Positions 6,774 through 11,944 of a DNA stretch of 11,944 bases are shown here, one piece after another (position 1 is the stretch's first letter; the number at the start of each line of letters is the position of its first letter). Location of the stretch: contig JALZWC010000323.1 in assembly GCA_023300255.1 (NCBI GenBank), positions 1-11,944 on the forward strand, in the 5' to 3' direction. Origin of the DNA: Saprospiraceae bacterium (GTDB lineage Bacteria > Bacteroidota > Bacteroidia > Chitinophagales > Saprospiraceae). A program made the position numbers and the translations under genes. The notes beneath the pieces are model-generated. The model was not told the DNA's origin. It did no database searches and saw only the letters and a program-made list of their open reading frames with translations.

Positions 6774-7607
6774 ATGAATAATATAATTACACAACGCTTT
6801 GTAAAGTGCATAAAACAGCTAAAAGAGGATGGAACTATACGCTCTATGCGTCAATTTGCATTGGAAGTAAGCTATTTACCACAAAGTTTAAGCGAAATAT
6901 TGAAAGAGCGGAGAGATGTAACTATAGAATTGCTTAGAAAGTCTGTTGAACGCTATAAAATGAATCCCGTATACCTTTGTACAGGAGATGGGCCTTTGTT
7001 TATGACAGAGGAAGGGCATAAGAATTTTAGGGTATTGACTGTAGTAACAAGTGCTTCTGATGATGAGAAAATTGTACATGTGCCTGCACCAGCTCATTCT
7101 GGTTATGCTAGTCAATTAAATAATCCTGTTTTTATTCAGGATTTACCTTCTTTTTCTTTACCAGATTATAAATATAAAGTTGGAACGCATCGCTCTTTTG
7201 ATGTAGCTGGCGATGGGATGGAACCTACTTTATTTGAAGGAGATAAAGTAGTATGTAGCTTTCTAGAACCTACTCTTTGGGAAACGGCGATCAAAGATAA
7301 TTTCGTTTATGTAATTGTCACACAAGCAGATGTCCTGATAAAAAGAGTTTTCAACCACCTTAAAACGGATAAGCAATTAGAAATTTATGCGGATAATACC
7401 TTCTATTCCGCTTACCGAGTTGGTTTAGGGGACATTCGAGAAATTTGGTATGTGCGTGCGAAGATTAGCCCATTCTTACCATCCCCACAAAATATTTCTA
7501 GTTTGATCAAGGATGAAATGTTGACCATGAAAAAAGTAATGGGAGATCAATCTAGAATGATACAAGAGATGCAAACGATGATGTCGGCTATGAATGATCG
7601 GATGTAA
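6774..7607 (+). CDS. XRE/LexA-like transcriptional regulator with S24-like domain lacking the catalytic serine
   Basis: The 277-residue protein has an N-terminal helix-turn-helix (about 22-70: MRQFALEVSYLPQSLSEILKERRD) followed by MNPVYLCTGDGPLFM, as in CI-type repressors. A LexA/S24-fold domain follows (about 100-232). In active S24 proteins the serine lies in GDSMEPT; here it reads GDGMEPT with glycine at 148. The general-base lysine is kept (K190 in LIKRVF). The usual Ala-Gly self-cleavage site is Ser-Gly (AHSGYAS, about 107-113). The protein should therefore bind DNA and dimerise but not self-cleave. A methionine-rich helical tail (about 240-277) may add oligomerisation. A promoter flanked by a 12 bp inverted repeat directly upstream indicates autoregulation. 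It may descend from a prophage repressor, but no phage structural genes are present. Degenerate S24 domains also occur as ordinary host regulators. Confidence 0.9.
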   Translation: MNNIITQRFVKCIKQLKEDGTIRSMRQFALEVSYLPQSLSEILKERRDVTIELLRKSVERYKMNPVYLCTGDGPLFMTEEGHKNFRVLTVVTSASDDEKIVHVPAPAHSGYASQLNNPVFIQDLPSFSLPDYKYKVGTHRSFDVAGDGMEPTLFEGDKVVCSFLEPTLWETAIKDNFVYVIVTQADVLIKRVFNHLKTDKQLEIYADNTFYSAYRVGLGDIREIWYVRAKISPFLPSPQNISSLIKDEMLTMKKVMGDQSRMIQEMQTMMSAMNDRM

Positions 7608-7638
7608 TTAGATAAAAGTAAAGGACACAATATATTTT

Positions 7639-7710
7639 TTTTAACCACATAGGTACATAGGGTACATAGGTATTATTTTCTATGTGCCCTATGTACTTAT
7701 GTGGTTAAAA
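7639..7710. repeat. Long CACATAG-type hairpin between convergent genes
   Basis: Arms 7639-7669 and 7680-7710 pair at 29 of 31 positions around a 10-base loop; both mismatches would be G-U wobbles in one RNA strand. Each arm repeats the unit CACATAGG or TACATAGG. A T-run precedes and an A-run follows the stem on the plus strand, so the polarity is wrong for a classic terminator. It may still protect or end the transcripts of the regulator and the protease, which converge here. The motif recurs inside the 6021-6362 element and, decayed, near 11890. Confidence 0.9.
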
Positions 7711-7760
7711 TATTACGGTTAATTTTGTCCAAGTATATCTCTATTCCTTTGTGTTGTTAA

Positions 7761-9392
7761 TTACCCCTTACTCTTCAATTCCAAAGCCCCAAAATCTCCA
7801 TTCTCAAAACTCTCCAACGCTCTCAAGACCGCAGGATCTGTAGCATTAAAAATTTGGTAGTACATATTGTTGCTCCATACTTGTGCACCAATCCATGCTT
7901 TTAGATTATTTATCATATTCGGTGAAACAGTTGGTTGAAGAGCGACCGCATAATTATTTGCCTCAATCTTTTGTTGGGCATAGTATAAGAATGCCTTTTC
8001 TATACTTTTATTAATCTCTTGATTTTTATAAAAAGCATCGCCATCTGGAAACGACTGTAACAGTTGTTGTCGGCTATTATGAGAAAAATTGACTGCAAAA
8101 GGGAATAAGAGTCCTAAGTTATTCAATTGGTTGTAATAGTTATTATTAGTAATAGCTGGTACATAAATATCTGGGGTGATACCACCAACGTCCGTTATCA
8201 AGGAGCGATTATTTCTAGTCGTATATTTTCTTTCTTGAGGGACTGGGAGCTGTCGAGTATATCCATTTTCAGGTAATTTGTCTAGATAAGGGATTAACCA
8301 GTCTTGCGTAGCGGTATAAGATCCTTGAACATTTCTACCTGCTGGCGTAAAGTATTTTCCAATTGTAATACGCATCGCAGAGCCATCTCCTAATAGATAA
8401 GATTGTTGTATTAATCCTTTACCATAAGACGATTGACCAATAACCAATGCTCGATCCCAATCTTGCATAGCAGCGGTAAAAATCTCACTAGCAGAGGCCG
8501 TACTTTGATTGACCAGAATAACAACTTTTCCAGATTCCATTCCTCCATTTTTCTTTGTATAATGTTCTGCACGTTCTGCATTATGGCTATGGGTGAAAAT
8601 GACTAGTTTTTTCTTAGCTAGAAATTCATCGGCCAGACCAACCGATGCATCTACTACTCCTCCAAGATTATTACGCAAATCTAGAATTAAAGACTGCATG
8701 CCTTCCTTTTTTAGGGTGGCTAGTGATTCCTGAAATTCGGGTACAGTTAAAAAATTGAATCTCCCTATTTTTATAAAACCGACCTCTTCCGTTAGCATAT
8801 GTGCGGCATCTACGCTATGTAGGGGAACAGGTGCTCTTTGTATCTTTAGCTCTTGAGTTACGCCATTTCGATTGTAGGTGATATTTACGAAGGTCTTATC
8901 TGGTCCTTTGATTCGATTAGCAATCGTATCCATTCGTAAATTTAGCATAGATTGATTGTCTACTTTTAAGATTAAATCACCTCTTTTTAAGCCAGCTTTA
9001 TCCGCAGGCCCACCAATGGTTATATCTGTAATCATTGCTTTACTATCAAGCGGATAAAGCATAATACCAACCCCTTCTTCAGATATACCATTATCTGCCT
9101 GCTGTTGCTTTTCCAATTCTTCTATTGATTGATATCTAGAAAATGGATCTAGTGTCTTGAGCATGCTTCGAATAGCAACTTCTACTAAATAATCATTATG
9201 AGTAGAATCTACATAGTGACTTTGCAGATAAAACATAGCCCAGTCTAATTTTTTAGAAGCATCCCCTCCGTAATAGGTAGGTTCTGTAGATTCGCTAGCA
9301 CTAGTTTCTTGCTTAGTTTCCTGAGCGGATAAACAAGATTGAAAAAAGAAGCATAAAAGGAATACCACTAATAGTGGAAAGGAATTGTTCAT
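7761..9392 (-). CDS. S41 C-terminal processing protease (CtpA/Prc type), lipoprotein
   Basis: The 543-residue precursor begins with a lipoprotein signal (LLVVFLLCFFFQSC, lipid-modified C20 likely) and a low-complexity Glu/Ser/Thr linker. It should therefore be anchored in the envelope facing the periplasm. A helical N-terminal segment (about 45-95, LDPFSRY) precedes a PDZ domain (about 100-185, with GVGIMLYP and GGPADKAGLKRGD). The S41 catalytic core follows (about 195-410). The Ser-Lys dyad is S300 in STASASEIF and K325 in YGKGLIQQ, exactly 25 residues apart as in known Prc/CtpA proteases. LRNNLGGVVDAS and TPDIYVP are also family marks. A C-terminal extension of about 130 residues has no recognisable domain. 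These enzymes trim or degrade envelope proteins from their C-termini; the substrate here is unknown. It stands alone and converges on the S24-like gene. No consensus promoter is visible upstream. Confidence 0.95.
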   Translation of the reverse strand: MNNSFPLLVVFLLCFFFQSCLSAQETKQETSASESTEPTYYGGDASKKLDWAMFYLQSHYVDSTHNDYLVEVAIRSMLKTLDPFSRYQSIEELEKQQQADNGISEEGVGIMLYPLDSKAMITDITIGGPADKAGLKRGDLILKVDNQSMLNLRMDTIANRIKGPDKTFVNITYNRNGVTQELKIQRAPVPLHSVDAAHMLTEEVGFIKIGRFNFLTVPEFQESLATLKKEGMQSLILDLRNNLGGVVDASVGLADEFLAKKKLVIFTHSHNAERAEHYTKKNGGMESGKVVILVNQSTASASEIFTAAMQDWDRALVIGQSSYGKGLIQQSYLLGDGSAMRITIGKYFTPAGRNVQGSYTATQDWLIPYLDKLPENGYTRQLPVPQERKYTTRNNRSLITDVGGITPDIYVPAITNNNYYNQLNNLGLLFPFAVNFSHNSRQQLLQSFPDGDAFYKNQEINKSIEKAFLYYAQQKIEANNYAVALQPTVSPNMINNLKAWIGAQVWSNNMYYQIFNATDPAVLRALESFENGDFGALELKSKG

Positions 9393-9597
9393 ATGATTAT
9401 AATTGATTGAATCTGTTAGGTGTTACGTGTTACTTATGTATTTAATAATACGTAGGTTTATTAGACTGGAAAATTGGGTCCGAAGTAGTATAGTAGACGA
9501 TAATATACTTGATTAAGTAACGAGAAAATAGTAGAATAGGTATGTATAGATCGTCAGTCAACAAAGGGATAATATTTAGCTACTATTGGAAAGGTTT

Positions 9598-9661
9598 CAC
9601 AACTCAGAGAGTTGTGTTACATTTATCCGTGCAGGATGGTAACACAACTCTCTGAGTTGTG
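9598..9661. repeat. Perfect 23 bp inverted repeat of CACAACTC hairpin units
   Basis: Bases 9598-9620 and 9639-9661 are exact reverse complements separated by 18 bases. Each unit is itself a hairpin (CACAACTC, 3 bases, GAGTTGTG), so the locus can fold as two small hairpins or one long one. It is the same unit as in the core at 6139-6199, but here without the outer arms of the larger element. Confidence 0.9.
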
Positions 9662-9831
9662 CTGTATTCTACTACTTTTCAAGCTGACAATCTATAGTTG
9701 ATTGCTGATGGAATGCTTACTTATATATATAATTCGATAGAAGGTTTGGTAGCGAAGCTATCTTCTTTATTGATTTCCTACTCTTTAAGAATAAAATTCT
9801 ATTCTACATGGCATTTTTTACAAAAAGGTAC

Positions 9832-9839
9832 TAAATTTG
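9832..9839 (+). promoter_or_regulatory. rpsU promoter, -7 element
   Basis: TAAATTTG matches TAnnTTTG exactly and lies 42 bp before the rpsU start, giving a leader of roughly 35 nt. No TTG is found at the expected distance upstream, so only the -7 half is supported. Confidence 0.55.
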
Positions 9840-9881
9840 CGATCGAAATTTTTAAAAACATACTTTTCAAAATTATTTTGT

Positions 9882-10067
9882 ATGATCATTATTGATGTAA
9901 AAGAGAAAGAATCTATTGATAAAGCTTTAAGAAGATACAAGAGGAAATCTCAACAGATAGGAGTGATTAAGGAGTTGCGTAAGAGAAAGCACTTTACAAA
10001 GCCTTCGGTAGAGCGTAGAGCAGAAATTTTAAAAGCTGCTTACAAAATCAAGAAATTTGGCGAATAA
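9882..10067 (+). CDS. rpsU: 30S ribosomal protein bS21
   Basis: The 61-residue product is a small basic protein of the 30S subunit near the 3' end of 16S rRNA, active in translation initiation. It is recognised by MIIIDVKEKESIDKALRRYK at the N-terminus, then KRKSQQIGVIKELRKRKHF and KPSVERR, closely following the Bacteroidota bS21 pattern. The frame is open further upstream to an ATG at 9837. I chose the ATG at 9882 because family members begin MIII or MLII and the extension would overlap the promoter's -7 element. The leader is A/T-rich and has no Shine-Dalgarno sequence. That is notable because rpsU is one of the genes that does carry one in some related Flavobacteriia. A strong hairpin terminator begins about 60 bp after the stop, so it is monocistronic. 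Confidence 0.96.
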   Translation: MIIIDVKEKESIDKALRRYKRKSQQIGVIKELRKRKHFTKPSVERRAEILKAAYKIKKFGE

Positions 10068-10127
10068 TTTGCTGAATCAAGGTTTAATAGATGACAAAGA
10101 ATTGTTAGATCTTATCCTTCTTTTTTG

Positions 10128-10174
10128 AAAAAGCCTTATTAGATGTCATTCATCTACTAAGGCTTTTGTATTTT
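10128..10174 (+). terminator. Rho-independent terminator of rpsU
   Basis: AAAAGCCTTATTAGATG (10129-10145) pairs with 10151-10167 at 16 of 17 positions around a TCATT loop. The stem ends in TTTT and is followed by GTATTTT. On the other strand the stem is also followed by a T-run, so it may work both ways. Confidence 0.88.
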
Positions 10175-10315
10175 GAATGGAATCTTTGATGCAATTTTCA
10201 GGTAATTTTAATACCTTGATTCCTATAATAGCTTGTTAGCAGTTTGATTTTTTGCTAAATTAGAGGTTATTCCAAAATTTTATTTGGACTGTTAGCTACT
10301 ATTAAACCTATAAAT

Positions 10316-11770
10316 ATGAGAAAAATATCACTTTTAGCTACCTGCCTAGCCTTTGTAGCTGTTACTTTATCGGCACAATGTCCGACCTCCAATAGAGATG
10401 GAATCCATGTGGTTCAATATGGCCAAACTTTATATCGAATTTCCAAAATTTACAATGTAAGTATAGATAATCTAAGAGCATGGAATGGCATGCAATTTAA
10501 TGAGCTATTACAAGTCTGTCAAAATATTCAAGTGTATGGACCAGTTGCGGCAACTTCTCAAATACCTGATCCCGAAGTGTTTGTAACACGTAGCGCCCCC
10601 ATAGTTCAAAATACAAGTTCTTATAATAGTTATCAAAAACAAGCAGGTGGGAGGCATGTAATTAAACAAGGAGAAACGATTCTCGGTATAGCCAGATTAT
10701 ATGGATATACAGAAGCACGGTTTAGAGAATTTAATGTCTTAAATCCGGGTCAAGAAAGAACGCCTGGATCTGTTTTGCTGACTTCTGATTGTGCTTGCGA
10801 TCGAACGTCTTACGCAGAAGATGCGAATGGTTTATTTACTGGACAATGGAATGAGCAATTGCGTTCTCCAAATGATTATACGCCTAATACTAATAATGCA
10901 GCAAGACCTGCTCCAGCGAGTAATTATACGAATCCATTTTATACGCCTCCTTCAAGCAATACGGCCAATAATTATAGTCAAGATAATCAAGGTGCTGCTA
11001 CTTCTTGGGGAAGAGTAGCTAATCAAGGAAACAGGATAGCTAATAACAATTTAAATACATCATCTAGTGCAAACAATATATTAAATAATAACAATCTAAA
11101 TAAGGTGTCTAATCCTAATAATCGACCGACCAATAACAATTGGAATAGAACGCCTAACGCAGATAATCGTCCAGTTAATCAAGGTAATAGTATTACTCCT
11201 AACAATCGACCTAATTCAAATGCTTATACAAATGAACTAGGTAAGACTGCTTATTTAAGCCAAGAAGAACAAGCTATGATTAATGAAATCAATTTGGTGC
11301 GTTCTAATCCTGCTGGCTATGTAAAATATGTAGAACAATATATTAAAGACATTCGCAGTGGAAAAGCATTTGGTAGCTCCACGAATGTAGCATATGAATT
11401 AATTGATGAACTTAAAAGAACGGGACCACTTTCCGTTTTACAGCCTGTTGAATGTTTGTACAAAGCAGCGCAGCAACATGGCCAAGAGTCTATAAGAAAA
11501 GCAAGTTCTGATCATAAAGGATTAGATGGATCTTGGCCTTGGGATCGAGCTAAGCGTGCTTGCCCCCAAATGACAGATGGCAATGAAAATCTAGTAGGTG
11601 GACCAGCGGATGTTCGAGAAGCAGTGATGCTTTTATTGGTGGATGATGGAATTAGTAACAGGGGGCATAGAAAAACTTTGTTGAATAAAGATTGGAAATA
11701 TGTAGCTTGTTATAAGAGTGGTATGGTAGGGCGGATGCCGAATAGTTGGGTACAGATGTTTGGGTACTAG
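10316..11770 (+). CDS. Secreted protein with two LysM domains, Asn-rich linker and CAP/SCP domain
   Basis: The 484-residue precursor has a signal peptide (about 1-20, cleavage near LSA/QC). LysM 1 (about 30-74, HVVQYGQTLYRISKIYNVS) and LysM 2 (about 114-157, HVIKQGETILGIARLYG) should bind peptidoglycan or related glycans. A linker of some 130 residues (about 180-310) is very rich in Asn, with Ser, Pro and Thr, and contains loose NNRP repeats. The C-terminal CAP domain (about 313-484) carries family residues H400 (SSDHKG), E424 (NENLVGG) and H451 (NRGHRKTLL), as expected for the CAP cavity. The enzymatic role of bacterial CAP domains is mostly unknown. An envelope or cell-wall role is inferred from LysM. 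It is a single gene after the rpsU terminator. A near-consensus -7 (TTTATTTG, 10279-10286) with TTTG at 10251 has a 24 bp spacer, slightly too long. No clear terminator follows. Confidence 0.93.
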   Translation: MRKISLLATCLAFVAVTLSAQCPTSNRDGIHVVQYGQTLYRISKIYNVSIDNLRAWNGMQFNELLQVCQNIQVYGPVAATSQIPDPEVFVTRSAPIVQNTSSYNSYQKQAGGRHVIKQGETILGIARLYGYTEARFREFNVLNPGQERTPGSVLLTSDCACDRTSYAEDANGLFTGQWNEQLRSPNDYTPNTNNAARPAPASNYTNPFYTPPSSNTANNYSQDNQGAATSWGRVANQGNRIANNNLNTSSSANNILNNNNLNKVSNPNNRPTNNNWNRTPNADNRPVNQGNSITPNNRPNSNAYTNELGKTAYLSQEEQAMINEINLVRSNPAGYVKYVEQYIKDIRSGKAFGSSTNVAYELIDELKRTGPLSVLQPVECLYKAAQQHGQESIRKASSDHKGLDGSWPWDRAKRACPQMTDGNENLVGGPADVREAVMLLLVDDGISNRGHRKTLLNKDWKYVACYKSGMVGRMPNSWVQMFGY

Positions 11771-11805
11771 ATGTTGACAATAGATTTGTTACCCTTTAAT
11801 TAGAG

Positions 11806-11944
11806 TGTGTAAAGAATTGGGGGAACATATATATTAAATCTAAATAACACAATAAGATGTTGACATTTTTTACCACGCTACAAACATACGAGGTACATAG
11901 GCCACCTAGTTTTTAGAGAGGATCTTACTTCATAAAACTATCCA
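11806..11944. repeat. Edge-truncated copy of the intergenic repeat element
   Basis: TGTGTAAAGAATTGGG (11806-11821), AAATCTAAAT (11836-11845) and ACACAATAAG (11847-11856) occur in the same order as in the reverse complement of the right end of the 6021-6362 element (6363-6350, 6349-6340, 6331-6322). A T-run and decayed CACATAG motifs follow (TACCACGCTAC..., GGTACATAGG at 11891-11900). Copy and outer boundary run off the window; no gene is visible from 11771 onward. Confidence 0.6.

Larger units (their letters stand above)
9393..9881. other. 489 bp intergenic region between divergent S41 protease and rpsU
   Basis: Bases 9393-9597 hold the upstream region of the protease; I see only a tandem GTGTTAC duplication (9420-9433) and no consensus promoter. 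A perfect paired-hairpin repeat follows (9598-9661). After it come a weak bulged hairpin around GGTAGC-GAA-GCTATC (9748-9762) and the rpsU promoter (9832-9839). A 65-codon open frame at 9698-9895 overlaps the rpsU start out of frame and has no recognisable features; I do not treat it as a gene. Confidence 0.65.

Noticed and set aside
9837..9881. N-terminal extension of rpsU to an upstream ATG
   Set aside because: bS21 homologues start at MIII/MLII, and the extension would begin inside the -7 element.
9698..9895. 65-codon plus-strand open frame just upstream of rpsU
   Set aside because: It overlaps the rpsU start out of frame and spans the rpsU promoter; composition and translation show no recognisable features.
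10255..10263. CTAAATTAG palindrome upstream of the LysM-CAP gene, resembling the regulator's operator
   Set aside because: It is only nine AT-rich bases with a different spacing; too likely by chance to call a second binding site.
10791..11018. 75-codon frame inside the LysM-CAP gene
   Set aside because: It is an out-of-frame reading of the Asn-rich linker region of a clear gene.

Overview
The window is an AT-rich stretch of a Bacteroidota chromosome. Three things point there. Several genes are preceded by the Bacteroidota-type promoter (TTTG or TTG, a 17-23 bp spacer, then TAnnTTTG). Starts lack Shine-Dalgarno sequences. The gene families (LytS/LytTR two-component pairs, S41 lipoprotein protease, LysM-CAP protein, DUF234-type ATPase, a bS21 beginning MIII) are usual in this phylum. 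The style resembles marine Saprospiria, but that is a guess, not a demonstrated placement.

Layout. Positions 1-1238 (minus) hold most of an AAA+ ATPase with a C-terminal PD-(D/E)xK-like domain, cut by the left edge. Its upstream region has two tandem hairpins of the same 14-16 bp arm. A secreted ankyrin-repeat protein lies upstream on the same strand (1379-2440). A LytS-type histidine kinase and a LytTR response regulator form a tight plus-strand operon (2705-4501), which ends at a two-way terminator shared with a convergent minus-strand membrane/coiled-coil protein of unknown function (4601-5788). The 613 bp non-coding stretch 5789-6401 holds a strong orphan promoter, a structured candidate leader or small RNA, and a roughly 340 bp nested inverted-repeat element. 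After it come a 65-residue ribbon-helix-helix-like protein and an XRE/S24 repressor-like regulator. That regulator has lost the catalytic serine, and its promoter is flanked by a perfect 12 bp inverted repeat. A long CACATAG hairpin separates it from a convergent S41 C-terminal processing protease (7761-9392). A second non-coding stretch (9393-9881) holds a perfect 23 bp inverted repeat. Then come rpsU (9882-10067), a strong terminator, and a secreted LysM-LysM-CAP protein (10316-11770). The window ends in a further, edge-truncated copy of one end of the intergenic repeat.

How the genes fit together. The clear functional unit is the kinase/regulator operon. The S24-like regulator very probably controls itself through the flanking inverted repeat. 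Three secreted or envelope proteins (ankyrin, S41 lipoprotein, LysM-CAP) are separate units. The most distinctive non-genic signal is a family of intergenic palindromes in two motif types (CACATAG and CACAACTC), which recur at four places and are combined in one composite element. I see no complete defence system, CRISPR array, tRNA or rRNA.
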